64,000 nt of DNA from Pseudomonas bharatica CSV86. Lineage in GTDB: Bacteria > Pseudomonadota > Gammaproteobacteria > Pseudomonadales > Pseudomonadaceae. Under the pieces are notes generated by a model. It was given only the letters and a program-made list of their open reading frames with translations. It was not told the origin of the DNA and made no database searches. The position numbers were made by a program, and so were the translations under genes. The stretch covers positions 62,001 through 126,000 of the forward strand of contig NZ_AMWJ02000004.1 in assembly GCF_000319305.2 (NCBI RefSeq). The letters are read 5' to 3'. Below, one piece after another: positions 8,548 to 18,210 of the stretch. The number at the start of each line of letters is the position of its first letter. Position 1 is the first letter of the stretch.

Positions 8548-9558
8548 GTGAGCTTTACCCCTGCCAATCGCCTGTTTCCCGCTACCCGCCTGCGTCGCAA
8601 TCGCCGCGACGATTTTTCCCGTCGCCTGGTTCGTGAGAATGTTCTGACAGTCGATGACCTGATCCTGCCGGTCTTCGTTCTCGATGGTGAGAACCGTCGC
8701 GAGGAAGTCGCGTCCATGCCGGGCGTCGAGCGCCTGAGCATCGACCTGCTGCTGGAAGCGGCGGCCGAGTGGGTCGAACTGGGCATTCCGGCCCTGGCCC
8801 TGTTCCCGGTAACCCCGGCCGAGAAGAAGTCCCTTGATGGTGCCGAAGCCTGGAACCCCGAGGGCATTGCCCAGCGCGCTACCCGTGCGCTGCGCGCGCG
8901 TTTCCCGGAGCTGGGGGTGATCACCGACGTCGCTCTCGACCCGTTCACCACCCACGGCCAGGACGGCATCCTCGATGAAGAGGGTTACGTCCAGAACGAC
9001 ATCACCGTCGATGCCCTGGTCCGCCAGGCGCTGTCCCATGCCGACGCCGGCGCCCAGGTGGTCGCGCCGTCGGACATGATGGACGGTCGCATCCAGGCGA
9101 TCCGCGAGGCCCTGGAAGTGGCCGGCCATGTCAACGTGCGCATCATGGCCTACTCGGCCAAGTACGCCAGCGCCTATTATGGTCCGTTCCGCGATGCGGT
9201 CGGTTCGGCGCTCAATCTGGGCAAGGCCAACAAGGCCTCCTACCAGATGGACCCGGCCAATACCAACGAGGCGCTGCATGAAGTGGCGGCCGACCTCAGC
9301 GAAGGCGCCGATATGGTCATGGTCAAGCCAGGCATGCCGTATCTGGATATCCTTCAGCGGGTCAAGGACGAGTTCAAGGTGCCGACCTTCGTTTACCAGG
9401 TCAGCGGCGAATACGCGATGCACATGGCGGCGATCCAGAATGGCTGGCTCTCCGAGGGCGTCATTCTCGAGTCGCTCACCGCCTTCAAGCGCGCGGGTGC
9501 CGACGGCATTCTCACGTATTTCGCTGTGCGCGCCGCACAATTGATGAGAGGGCAGTAA
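8548..9558 (+). CDS. hemB: Delta-aminolevulinic acid dehydratase (porphobilinogen synthase)
   Basis: 336 aa. GTG start at 8548 with GGAG about 8 bases upstream gives the conserved N-terminus SFTPANRLFPATRLRRNRRD. Condenses two 5-aminolevulinate molecules into porphobilinogen in tetrapyrrole synthesis. The Schiff-base lysines fall at Lys205 (YSAKYASAYYG) and Lys260 (MVKPGMPYLD). The region that binds zinc through cysteines in many homologues instead reads DVALDPFTTHGQDG (about 128-140) with no Cys, so the enzyme should be the magnesium-dependent type known in P. aeruginosa. ppk follows 19 bp later on the same strand. Confidence 0.96.
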   Translation: MSFTPANRLFPATRLRRNRRDDFSRRLVRENVLTVDDLILPVFVLDGENRREEVASMPGVERLSIDLLLEAAAEWVELGIPALALFPVTPAEKKSLDGAEAWNPEGIAQRATRALRARFPELGVITDVALDPFTTHGQDGILDEEGYVQNDITVDALVRQALSHADAGAQVVAPSDMMDGRIQAIREALEVAGHVNVRIMAYSAKYASAYYGPFRDAVGSALNLGKANKASYQMDPANTNEALHEVAADLSEGADMVMVKPGMPYLDILQRVKDEFKVPTFVYQVSGEYAMHMAAIQNGWLSEGVILESLTAFKRAGADGILTYFAVRAAQLMRGQ

Positions 9559-9577
9559 CGCCCTTCAGGAACGCAAT

Positions 9578-11821
9578 ATGAATAACGAAGCACTGATCGA
9601 AGCTGCGGTTAAGGACATCAAGGACGTGAAGGAAGGGCCGGTCATTCCCGAGCCGATGCTGGAAACCCCGCCCGAGCCCGCTGCGGTTCCGGTCGTCTCC
9701 GCGGAAACGGCGGCCGCTGCGCCGGCGCCGGCCGTGGCGATCCCGGGCCTGGACGACAGCAGTCTTTATATCCATCGCGAGCTGTCGCAGTTGCAGTTCA
9801 ACATCCGTGTGCTGGAGCAGGCGCTGGATGAGTCCTACCCCTTGCTGGAGCGGCTGAAATTCCTGCTGATCTTCTCCAGCAACCTGGACGAGTTCTTCGA
9901 AATTCGTGTTGCGGGCCTGAAGAAACAGATCACCTTCGCCCGCGAACAGGCCGGCGCCGACGGCCTGCAGCCGCACCAGGCGCTGGCGCGAATCAGCGAC
10001 CTGGTGCACAGCGAAGTTCAGCGCCAGTACGCCATCCTCAACGATGTGTTGCTGCCGGAACTGGAAAAGCACCAGATCCGCTTTATCCGCCGCCGGCACT
10101 GGACCGCCAAGCTGAAGACCTGGGTGCGCCGCTTCTTCCGCGACGAGATTGCGCCGATCATCACGCCGATCGGCCTGGATCCGACCCACCCGTTCCCGCT
10201 GCTGGTGAACAAGAGCCTGAACTTCATCGTCGAGCTGGAAGGTGTCGATGCCTTCGGCCGCGATTCCGGCCTGGCGATCATCCCGGCGCCGCGCCTGCTG
10301 CCACGGATCATCCGCGTGCCCGAGGAAGTCGGCGGCCCTGGCGACAACTATGTATTCCTCTCGTCGATGATCCATGCGCACGCCGACGACCTGTTCCAGG
10401 GCATGAAGGTCAAGGGCTGCTACCAGTTCCGCCTGACCCGCAACGCCGACCTGGCACTGGACTCCGAAGACGTGGAAGACCTGGCCCGCGCACTGCGCGG
10501 CGAGCTGTTCTCCCGTCGCTATGGTGATGCGGTGCGCCTGGAAGTCGCCGACACCTGCCCGAAACACCTGTCCGACTATCTGCTCAAGCAGTTCAGCCTG
10601 AGCGAGAGCGAGCTGTACCAGGTGAACGGTCCGGTAAACCTGACCCGCCTGTTCAGCATTACCGGCCTGGACAGCCACCCGGAGCTGCAATACACCCCGT
10701 TCACGCCGGCGATTCCCAAGCTGCTGCAGAACAGCGAGAACATCTTCAGCGTGGTGGGCAAGCAGGACATCCTGCTGATGCACCCGTTCGAATCGTTCAC
10801 ACCGGTGGTGGACATGCTGCGCCAGGCCGCCAAGGACCCCCACGTTCTTGCCGTGCGCCAGACCCTGTACCGCAGCGGTGCCAACTCGGAAATCGTCGAT
10901 GCCCTGGTGGACGCCGCGCGCAACGGCAAGGAAGTCACCGCGGTCATCGAACTGCGCGCGCGCTTCGACGAAGAGTCCAACCTGCAGATGGCCAGCCGTC
11001 TGCAGGCCGCTGGTGCCGTGGTGATCTATGGCGTGGTCGGCTTCAAGACCCACGCCAAGATGATGCTGATCCTGCGTCGCGAAGCCGGTGAGATCGTCCG
11101 CTACGCCCACCTGGGCACCGGCAACTACCACGCCGGCAATGCGCGCCTGTACACCGACTACAGCCTGCTGACCTCCGACGACGCCCTGTGCGAAGACGTC
11201 GGCAAGCTGTTCAGCCAGTTGATCGGCATGGGCAAGACCCTGCGCATGAAGAAGCTGCTGCACGCGCCTTTCACCCTGAAGAAAGGCATGCTCGACATGA
11301 TCGCCCGGGAGACCCAGTTCGCCTTGGACGGCAAGCCGGCGCACATCATCGCCAAGTTCAACTCGCTGACCGATCCGAAGATCATCCGCGCGTTGTACAA
11401 GGCCAGCCAGTCCGGGGTGCGCATCGACCTGGTGGTGCGTGGCATGTGCTGCTTGCGTCCGGGTATCGCCGGGGTTTCGCACAACATCCATGTGCGCTCG
11501 ATTATCGGCCGCTTCCTCGAGCACACGCGGGTGTTCTACTTCCTCAATGGTGGCGACGAGCAGATTTTCCTGTCGAGTGCCGACTGGATGGAGCGCAACC
11601 TCGACAAGCGCGTCGAGACCTGCTTCCCGGTGGAAGGCAAGAAATTGCTGCTGCGTGTGAAGAAGGAGCTGGAAGGGTACCTGACCGACAACACCCACGC
11701 CTGGATCCTGCAACCGGACGGGCGCTACGTACGCAGCTCGCCGACCGGCAACCAGAACCCGCGCAGTGCCCAGGCGACCCTGCTGGAGCGCCTGAGCAAC
11801 CCGGTCCTCAGCGTACGCTGA
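9578..11821 (+). CDS. ppk: Polyphosphate kinase 1
   Basis: 747 aa. Reversibly polymerises ATP terminal phosphate into polyphosphate. An Ala/Pro/Glu-rich N-terminal extension (about residues 1-60) precedes the conserved YIHRELSQLQFNIRVLEQA. The phospho-accepting histidines correspond to His492 (FKTHAKMML) and His511 (RYAHLGTGNYHAG), the motifs aligned with E. coli His435 and His454. Transcribed with hemB (19-bp gap). The 3' end overlaps convergent ppx by 14 bp, so synthesis and degradation genes face each other. Confidence 0.96.
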   Translation: MNNEALIEAAVKDIKDVKEGPVIPEPMLETPPEPAAVPVVSAETAAAAPAPAVAIPGLDDSSLYIHRELSQLQFNIRVLEQALDESYPLLERLKFLLIFSSNLDEFFEIRVAGLKKQITFAREQAGADGLQPHQALARISDLVHSEVQRQYAILNDVLLPELEKHQIRFIRRRHWTAKLKTWVRRFFRDEIAPIITPIGLDPTHPFPLLVNKSLNFIVELEGVDAFGRDSGLAIIPAPRLLPRIIRVPEEVGGPGDNYVFLSSMIHAHADDLFQGMKVKGCYQFRLTRNADLALDSEDVEDLARALRGELFSRRYGDAVRLEVADTCPKHLSDYLLKQFSLSESELYQVNGPVNLTRLFSITGLDSHPELQYTPFTPAIPKLLQNSENIFSVVGKQDILLMHPFESFTPVVDMLRQAAKDPHVLAVRQTLYRSGANSEIVDALVDAARNGKEVTAVIELRARFDEESNLQMASRLQAAGAVVIYGVVGFKTHAKMMLILRREAGEIVRYAHLGTGNYHAGNARLYTDYSLLTSDDALCEDVGKLFSQLIGMGKTLRMKKLLHAPFTLKKGMLDMIARETQFALDGKPAHIIAKFNSLTDPKIIRALYKASQSGVRIDLVVRGMCCLRPGIAGVSHNIHVRSIIGRFLEHTRVFYFLNGGDEQIFLSSADWMERNLDKRVETCFPVEGKKLLLRVKKELEGYLTDNTHAWILQPDGRYVRSSPTGNQNPRSAQATLLERLSNPVLSVR

Positions 11822-11825
11822 GGAC
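11804..11825. repeat. 22-bp perfect palindrome containing both ppk and ppx stop codons
   Basis: GTCCTCAGCGT followed by ACGCTGAGGAC is a perfect 22-bp palindrome. The ppk stop (11819-11821) and ppx stop (complement of 11808-11810) both lie inside it, so both proteins end in LSVR. No T-tract follows on either strand, so it is not a classical Rho-independent terminator. Confidence 0.9.
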
Positions 11826-13310
11826 GAAGCCTACCCGGGTCAGCCACTCGGCTTCCTGCTCGAAGTCGGCCCGGGTCAGCTGGTTCTCCTGCAGCCAGCC
11901 ATCGGGGAAGGCCACGTCCAGGCTGTTTTCGTTGGCTTGCAACTGCACCTTCGGCATTTGCTGGTTGCCGCGGATGTGGTGGAACAGGATGGCGAAGCGC
12001 AGCAGCACGCACAGGCGGATCAGCTTGGTGCCTTCGTCGCCGAACTCGGCGAACTTGTCCCTGGGGATGTTGCGGCGATGGCCACGTACCAGCAGGGCCA
12101 GCATTTGCTGGTCTTCGCGGGAGAATCCGGCCAGGTCGGAGTGTTCGATCAGGTAGGCGCCGTGCTTGTGATAGTGATAGTGGGCGATGTCCAGCCCCAC
12201 TTCGTGCACCTTGGCTGCCCAGCCCAGCAGTTCGCGCCAGATTCCTTCTTCAAGATCCCATGCCTTGGCCACCTGGTCGAAGGCATGCAACGCCTTGCGC
12301 TCGACCCGAGCGGCCTGGCCCTGGTCGACGTGGTAGCGCTCCATCAGCGAGGTGAGGGTGCGCTCGCGCACGTCCTCGTGGTGATGGCGGCCGAGCAGGT
12401 CGTATAGCACGCCTTCGCGCAGGGCGCCGTCGCAATGGTCCATGCGTTGCAGTTCGAGGGCGTCGAAGATGGCCTCGAGGATCGCCAGGCCCGCCGGGAA
12501 GATCGCCCGGCGATCGGGCTTGACCCCGTCGAAGTCGATTTTGTCGGTCTCGCCCAGTTTGAACAGCTTGCGCTTGAGCCAGGCCAGGCCTTCGGCGTTG
12601 ACTTCGCCACTGCCCAGGCCAGCCGCCTTGATCGCCGAGCCGATGGCGCGGATGGTACCGGAGGAACCGATGGCTTCGTCCCAGCCCAGGCGGTGCAGTG
12701 CGCCTTCGATGCTCATCAGTTCCAGGCGTGCTGCGGTGTAGGCCTGGGCGTAGCGCGCCGGGGTGATCTTGCCGTCGCGGAAATAACGCTGGGTGAAGCT
12801 GACGCAGCCCATCTGCAGACTTTCGCGCAGCAGCGGCTCGAAACGCTGGCCAATGATGAATTCGGTACTGCCGCCGCCGATATCGGCGACCAGGCGCTTG
12901 CCCGGCGTATCGGCGAGGGTATGGGAAACGCCCAGGTAAATGAGGCGGGCTTCCTCGCGACCGGAAATCACTTCCACCGGGTGGCCGAGGATTTCTTCGG
13001 CGCGGCGGATGAATTCGCCGCGGTTGCGCGCTTCGCGCAGGGCGTTGGTGCCGACGATGCGCACCGAGCCCTGCGGCATGCCGTTGATCAGTTGGGAAAA
13101 GCGCTTCAGGCAGTCGAGGCCGCGCTGCATGGACTCTTCGCTGAGATGGCGTTCTTCATTGATACCGGCCGCCAGTTGGACCTTCTCGCCATTGCGCTCC
13201 AGGATGCGGATCTCGCTGTGATGGGCCTTGGCTACAACCATGTGGAAACTGTTGGAGCCCAGGTCGATGGCGGCGATCAGGGAAAGGTTCTTGGCGGAGG
13301 AGTGGGGCAT
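11808..13310 (-). CDS. ppx: Exopolyphosphatase
   Basis: 500 aa, ASKHA-fold Ppx/GppA family. N-terminal phosphate-binding loop IAAIDLGSNSFHMVVAK; second loop LVADIGGGSTEFIIG. The C-terminal HD-like helical domain (about 310-500) includes WAAKVHEVGLDIAHYHYHKH. Removes terminal phosphate from polyphosphate and is a candidate for pppGpp hydrolysis. Convergent with ppk; the 5' side faces trxA across about 240 bp. Length fits the long proteobacterial Ppx form. Confidence 0.95.
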   Translation of the reverse strand: MPHSSAKNLSLIAAIDLGSNSFHMVVAKAHHSEIRILERNGEKVQLAAGINEERHLSEESMQRGLDCLKRFSQLINGMPQGSVRIVGTNALREARNRGEFIRRAEEILGHPVEVISGREEARLIYLGVSHTLADTPGKRLVADIGGGSTEFIIGQRFEPLLRESLQMGCVSFTQRYFRDGKITPARYAQAYTAARLELMSIEGALHRLGWDEAIGSSGTIRAIGSAIKAAGLGSGEVNAEGLAWLKRKLFKLGETDKIDFDGVKPDRRAIFPAGLAILEAIFDALELQRMDHCDGALREGVLYDLLGRHHHEDVRERTLTSLMERYHVDQGQAARVERKALHAFDQVAKAWDLEEGIWRELLGWAAKVHEVGLDIAHYHYHKHGAYLIEHSDLAGFSREDQQMLALLVRGHRRNIPRDKFAEFGDEGTKLIRLCVLLRFAILFHHIRGNQQMPKVQLQANENSLDVAFPDGWLQENQLTRADFEQEAEWLTRVGFVLSVR

Positions 13311-13550
13311 GGTAATGGCTTCTCGGTCGTTAACCCGGCAATCCTGCCACGATAGACGTCATACGCCAACGCGCGGCACTCCGGGGCTTGATATGGCGCA
13401 GTTTCGCGTAGGAATTGTGTCTTTTGTGTGACAGTCCATTCGGCAAATCATCAACTATCATAGTTAGACTCAATCGATTGCGACTTCCTGTCGGCTGGCA
13501 GGGCGGCTATGATGAGCGACGTTTTTTTGCTTCCGAACTTGGAGATTTCC

Positions 13551-13877
13551 ATGAGCGCACTTATCAAACACGTCACCGACGCCTCTTTCGAGGCCGACGT
13601 GCTGCAGGCCGAAGGCCCTGTACTGGTGGACTACTGGGCTGAATGGTGCGGTCCTTGCAAAATGATCGCTCCTGTTCTGGACGAAGTCGCTGAAACCTAC
13701 GCGGGCAGGCTGACCATCGCCAAGCTGAACATCGACCAAAACGACCAGACCCCGGCCAAGCACGGCGTTCGTGGTATCCCGACCCTGATGCTGTTCAAGA
13801 ACGGCAACGTCGAGGCTACCAAGGTCGGCGCGCTGTCGAAGTCGCAGCTGCAAGCCTTCCTCGACGCTCATCTCTGA
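13551..13877 (+). CDS. trxA: Thioredoxin 1
   Basis: 108 aa, standard length. Active site WCGPC at residues 32-36, followed by KMIAPVLDEVA; cis-Pro loop GIPTLMLFKNG. Cytoplasmic dithiol reductant. The start at 13551 follows GGAG about 8 bases upstream; an earlier in-frame ATG at 13509 would add 14 non-conserved residues. An intrinsic terminator follows directly, so trxA is monocistronic. Confidence 0.97.
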   Translation: MSALIKHVTDASFEADVLQAEGPVLVDYWAEWCGPCKMIAPVLDEVAETYAGRLTIAKLNIDQNDQTPAKHGVRGIPTLMLFKNGNVEATKVGALSKSQLQAFLDAHL

Positions 13878-13884
13878 GCCTCGA

Positions 13885-13913
13885 AAAAGCCCCGCATTCG
13901 TCGGGGCTTTTCT
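13885..13913 (+). terminator. Rho-independent terminator of trxA
   Basis: Stem AAAAGCCCCG / CGGGGCTTTT with a 7-base loop, followed by a T-rich run, starting 8 bp after the trxA stop. Confidence 0.9.
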
Positions 13914-14104
13914 CTTTCTGGTGACTAGACGCCAGAAAAAGCAGGTGTTACATTCGGCCTCGCACTGATTCTCCAGTGCCCCCTGCACGCCCGTCGCCGC
14001 ATTCCAATTCGAATTCAGTACGCGATCATTCGCCTCCCGCGGCGCGGCTTCATTAAGCCAGATGCTTAATCTCTCCTTTCTTACATGATTACTCCATTCC
14101 CCTT

Positions 14105-15363
14105 ATGAACCTGACTGAACTCAAGCAAAAGCCGATTACCGATCTGCTCGAAATGGCCGAACAGATGGGCATAGAAAATATGGCCCGTTCGCGCAAGCAG
14201 GATGTGATTTTCTCCCTGCTGAAAAAGCACGCGAAAAGCGGCGAGGAAATCTCCGGTGACGGCGTGCTGGAGATTCTCCAGGACGGTTTCGGCTTCCTGC
14301 GTTCGGCGGACTCCTCCTACCTGGCCGGCCCTGACGACATCTATGTCTCGCCCAGCCAGATCCGTCGTTTCAACCTGCGCACCGGCGACACCATCGTCGG
14401 CAAGATCCGGCCGCCTAAAGAGGGCGAGCGTTACTTCGCACTGCTGAAGGTCGACACCATCAACTTCGACCGTCCGGAAAACGCGAAGAACAAGATCCTG
14501 TTCGAAAACCTGACGCCGCTGTTCCCCAACGAGCGCCTGAAGATGGAAGCCGGCAACGGTTCCACCGAAGACCTCACCGGCCGCGTGATCGACCTCTGCG
14601 CCCCGATCGGCAAGGGCCAGCGCGGCCTGATCGTCGCCCCGCCGAAAGCGGGCAAGACCATCATGCTGCAGAACATCGCGGCGAACATCACCCGCAACAA
14701 CCCGAGTGCCACCTGATCGTCCTGCTGATCGACGAGCGCCCGGAAGAAGTGACCGAGATGCAGCGCACCGTGCGCGGCGAAGTGGTCGCCTCGACCTTCG
14801 ACGAGCCGCCGACCCGTCACGTGCAAGTGGCCGAGATGGTTATCGAGAAGGCCAAGCGCCTGGTCGAGCACAAGAAGGACGTGGTCATCCTGCTCGACTC
14901 CATCACCCGCCTGGCCCGCGCCTACAACACCGTGATCCCGAGCTCCGGCAAGGTCCTGACCGGTGGTGTCGACGCCCACGCCCTGGAGAAGCCGAAGCGC
15001 TTCTTCGGTGCCGCGCGTAATATCGAGGAAGGCGGCTCGCTGACCATCATCGCCACAGCGCTGGTCGAAACCGGCTCGAAGATGGACGAAGTGATCTACG
15101 AGGAGTTCAAGGGTACCGGCAACATGGAACTGCCCCTGGACCGCCGCATCGCCGAGAAGCGTGTGTTCCCGGCCATCAACATCAACCGTTCGGGTACCCG
15201 CCGCGAAGAGCTGCTGACCGCCGACGACGAACTGCAGCGCATGTGGATCCTGCGCAAGCTGCTGCACCCGATGGACGAGATCGCCGCCATCGAGTTCCTG
15301 GTCGACAAGCTCAAGCAGACCAAGACCAACGACGAGTTCTTCCTGTCGATGAAGCGCAAGTAA
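14105..15363 (+). CDS. rho: Transcription termination factor Rho, frameshifted as sequenced
   Basis: Hexameric RNA helicase that terminates transcription. Two frames together encode all of Rho: the first from 14105 runs into a stop at 14714-14716, the second continues from about 14705 to 15363. Adding one G next to 14704 (CCGAG to CCGGAG) restores NPECHLIVLLIDERPEEV and gives 419 aa, the usual length. Visible: the RNP-like GFGFLRS (61-67), P-loop APPKAGKT (178-185) just before the break, and ILLDSITRLARAYN after it. Rho is normally needed for growth, so a real null is unlikely; a base-call error fits best. A 187-bp leader separates it from the trxA terminator. Confidence 0.93.
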
Positions 15364-15381
15364 GCACTCGCTGTATGCAAG

Positions 15382-15404
15382 AGCCGGGGAAACCCGGCTT
15401 TTTG
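15382..15404 (+). terminator. Rho-independent terminator of rho
   Basis: Stem AGCCGGG / CCCGGCT with a GAAA tetraloop followed by five T, beginning 18 bp after the rho stop codon. Confidence 0.9.
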
Positions 15405-15490
15405 CTATCTGTCATAAACGCTATTCTGACCGGCCCGGATCGACGTTACACTGCCCACCCCGACCGATACGGCCAATACGAGGCTCACGC

Positions 15491-16957
15491 ATGCAGTATC
15501 GCGATTTGCGCGACTTTATCCGTGGCCTGGAGCAGCGCTCTGAACTCAAGCGCATCCAGGTCCCCATTTCGCCGGTCCTGGAAATGACTGAAGTCTGCGA
15601 CCGCACGCTGCGGGCCAAGGGGCCGGCACTGTTGTTCGAGCGTCCCACCGGTTACGACATTCCCGTGCTGGGCAACCTGTTCGGTACTCCGGAGCGGGTG
15701 GCCATGGGCATGGGTGCCGAGTCGGTCAGCGAATTGCGCGAGATCGGCAAGCTGCTGGCTTTCCTCAAGGAGCCAGAGCCACCGAAGGGCCTGAAGGACG
15801 CCTGGTCGAAACTGCCGATCTTCAAGAAGGTCGTGTCCATGGCGCCGAAGGTGGTAAAGGATGCGCCCTGCCACGAAGTGGTCATCGAAGGCGACGACGT
15901 CGACCTGGGCATGCTGCCGATCCAGCATTGCTGGCCCGGCGACGTAGCGCCGCTGATCACCTGGGGCCTGACCGTCACCCGCGGGCCGAACAAGGAGCGC
16001 CAGAACCTCGGCATCTACCGCCAGCAGGTGATTGGCCGCAACAAGGTGATCATGCGCTGGCTGAGCCACCGTGGCGGCGCCCTCGACTACCGCGAATGGT
16101 GCGAGAAGAACCCCGGCAAGCCGTTCCCGGTGGCAGTGGCCCTGGGTGCCGACCCGGCGACCATCCTCGGTGCCGTCACCCCGGTACCCGACACCCTTTC
16201 CGAATACGCCTTCGCCGGCCTGCTGCGCGGCAACCGTACCGAGCTGGTGAAATGCCGCGGCAGCGACCTGCAGGTTCCGGCCACTGCCGAGATCATCCTC
16301 GAAGGCGTGATCCATCCGGGCGAAACCGCGCCGGAAGGCCCGTATGGCGACCACACCGGCTATTACAACGAAGTCGACAGCTTCCCGGTGTTCACCATCG
16401 AGCGCATCACCCACCGTACCAAGCCGATCTACCACAGCACCTACACCGGCCGGCCACCGGATGAGCCGGCGATCCTCGGCGTGGCGCTGAACGAGGTGTT
16501 CGTGCCGATCCTGCAGAAGCAGTTCCCCGAAATCACCGACTTCTACCTGCCGCCGGAAGGCTGCTCGTACCGCATGGCGGTGGTGACCATGAAGAAGCAG
16601 TACCCGGGCCACGCCAAGCGCGTAATGCTGGGGGTGTGGTCGTTCCTGCGACAGTTCATGTACACCAAGTTCGTTATCGTCACCGACGACGATGTCAATG
16701 CGCGGGACTGGAACGACGTGATCTGGGCCATCACCACGCGCATGGACCCCAAGCGCGATACGGTGATGATCGACAACACCCCGATCGACTACCTGGACTT
16801 CGCCTCGCCGGTCTCGGGCCTCGGCTCGAAGATGGGCCTGGATGCCACCAACAAGTGGCCGGGTGAAACCAGCCGCGAATGGGGCCGGGTCATCGTCAAG
16901 GACGAAGCCGTGACCAAGCGGATCGATGAATTGTGGAACCAGTTGGGAATAGATTGA
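15491..16957 (+). CDS. ubiD: 4-hydroxy-3-polyprenylbenzoate decarboxylase
   Basis: 488 aa, standard length. Decarboxylates the prenylated hydroxybenzoate in ubiquinone synthesis using prenylated FMN supplied by UbiX. Conserved UbiD blocks: MQYRDLRDFIRGLEQR at the start, PEGPYGDHTGYYNEVD in the centre, and TRMDPKRDTVMIDNTPIDYL near the C-terminus. The stop overlaps the ATG of the next gene (TGATG), so the reductase is translationally coupled. Confidence 0.95.
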   Translation: MQYRDLRDFIRGLEQRSELKRIQVPISPVLEMTEVCDRTLRAKGPALLFERPTGYDIPVLGNLFGTPERVAMGMGAESVSELREIGKLLAFLKEPEPPKGLKDAWSKLPIFKKVVSMAPKVVKDAPCHEVVIEGDDVDLGMLPIQHCWPGDVAPLITWGLTVTRGPNKERQNLGIYRQQVIGRNKVIMRWLSHRGGALDYREWCEKNPGKPFPVAVALGADPATILGAVTPVPDTLSEYAFAGLLRGNRTELVKCRGSDLQVPATAEIILEGVIHPGETAPEGPYGDHTGYYNEVDSFPVFTIERITHRTKPIYHSTYTGRPPDEPAILGVALNEVFVPILQKQFPEITDFYLPPEGCSYRMAVVTMKKQYPGHAKRVMLGVWSFLRQFMYTKFVIVTDDDVNARDWNDVIWAITTRMDPKRDTVMIDNTPIDYLDFASPVSGLGSKMGLDATNKWPGETSREWGRVIVKDEAVTKRIDELWNQLGID

Positions 16958-17925
16958 TGCAGGTGACCTTGCAGCCGTCCGGGGCGGTGATGACCGTCAC
17001 CCCCGGCGAGAGGATTCTGGAAGCGGCGCAGCGCCTGGGTTACGACTGCCCGCAGAGCTGTCGCAATGGCAACTGCCATGTTTGCGCTGCCTTGCTGGTA
17101 GAAGGGCGCGTGCGCCAGAACGGCGAGGTGCGCGATCACGGTGAGCTGTTCACCTGCATCGCCGAGCCGCTGGAAGACTGCGTGCTGCTCTGGGATGGCG
17201 TGCTCGCCCTCGGTGAGCTGCCGGTGCGCGAGCTGGCCTGCCAGCTCAGTGAATGTGCGCCAGTTGGCGGCGACGTCTATCGCGTCCGTCTGCGCGCGCC
17301 GGCCGGCAAGCCGCCGCGCTACCACGCCGGGCAGTACCTGATGATCGAGCGCGACGGCGGGGACAAGGCGGCCTTTTCCCTGGCTTCGGCGCCGCACAGC
17401 GGCCGCGATCTCGAATTGCATGTACTGGCCCGCGAGAAAAGCGCGGTAGACCTGGTCGCCCAGTTGCAGCGCAACGGCATGGCCCGGATCGAGATGCCCT
17501 TCGGCGATACCCACCTGGCCGAACTGCCCGATGGTCCGCTGGTGCTGATCGCCGCCGGCACCGGCATGGCGCAGATGCACAGCCTGATCGAGCACTGTCG
17601 GGTGCAGGGGTTCGCGCATCCGGTGCATCTGTATTGGGGCGTGCGCCGGCCCGAGGACTTCTACGAGATCGAGGCGTGGGCGCAGTGGCAGCAACTGCCC
17701 AACCTGTTCCTGCACCAGGTGGTCAGCGATCAGTGCGGCTGGACGGGGCGCTGCGGCCTGTTGCACGAGGCGGTCTGCGAGGATATCGACGATCTGTCGC
17801 TGGTCCATGTCTATGCCAGTGGTTCGCCGAACATGGTCTATGCGACCCTCGACGCCCTGGTCGAAGCCGGCATGGACGCGCACCAGATGCGTGCCGATGT
17901 ATTTGCTTATGCCCCACGGGGGTAA
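16957..17925 (+). CDS. 2Fe-2S ferredoxin / FAD-NAD(P)H reductase (CDP-6-deoxy-delta-3,4-glucoseen reductase-like)
   Basis: 322 aa. The N-terminal plant-type ferredoxin domain has Cys35, Cys40, Cys43 and Cys67 (SCRNGNCHVC ... LFTC). An FAD-binding barrel (about 90-190, FSLASAPHSG) and a nucleotide-binding domain with LIAAGTGMAQMHSL and LYWGVRRPEDFY follow. It starts on the ubiD stop codon, an arrangement I recall as common in Pseudomonas. Automatic annotation often names it after the dideoxysugar enzyme, but there are no sugar genes here. An electron-transfer role linked to UbiD or flavin reduction is plausible but unproven. Confidence 0.85.
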   Translation: MQVTLQPSGAVMTVTPGERILEAAQRLGYDCPQSCRNGNCHVCAALLVEGRVRQNGEVRDHGELFTCIAEPLEDCVLLWDGVLALGELPVRELACQLSECAPVGGDVYRVRLRAPAGKPPRYHAGQYLMIERDGGDKAAFSLASAPHSGRDLELHVLAREKSAVDLVAQLQRNGMARIEMPFGDTHLAELPDGPLVLIAAGTGMAQMHSLIEHCRVQGFAHPVHLYWGVRRPEDFYEIEAWAQWQQLPNLFLHQVVSDQCGWTGRCGLLHEAVCEDIDDLSLVHVYASGSPNMVYATLDALVEAGMDAHQMRADVFAYAPRG

Positions 17926-18014
17926 CTTCGGTAATAAGGCGCGTTGCAATGGCGCGCCTGAGGTAAATAACCAACTGCGCAAGTAAAGCTTATAAGGGCT
18001 GGCATTTATTCATT

Positions 18015-18026
18015 GTTGCGCGCAAC
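18015..18026. repeat. 12-bp perfect palindrome in the reductase-chaC gap
   Basis: GTTGCGCGCAAC lies about 90 bp past the reductase stop in a 285-bp gap. That gap otherwise shows only a weak GGCGCG / CGCGCC stem near 17938-17959. Possible operator; no regulator is suggested. Confidence 0.35.
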
Positions 18027-18210
18027 GTGAAAAAGTATCGCTACACTTGCAAAAGTACAGTCGAATATTCCGAAATGCCCGAATTCACGGGCTCTGAGCG
18101 CAACGGGGCTTGTTAACGCACCGCTATCTGCCGTACGGTAAGTGTTCAACGAGAGTGTTGGCTTTATAGTGAGGTACTTCGGTATTTCACGAGGATCTTT
18201 GGCGGCGGCT

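Noticed and set aside
9512..11713. 733-codon open frame antisense to ppk
   Set aside because: Antisense shadow with no recognisable domain; ppk is unequivocal on the plus strand.
16957..17925. Reading the reductase as a deoxysugar biosynthesis enzyme
   Set aside because: No sugar-nucleotide genes nearby; coupling to ubiD indicates another role for the same fold.
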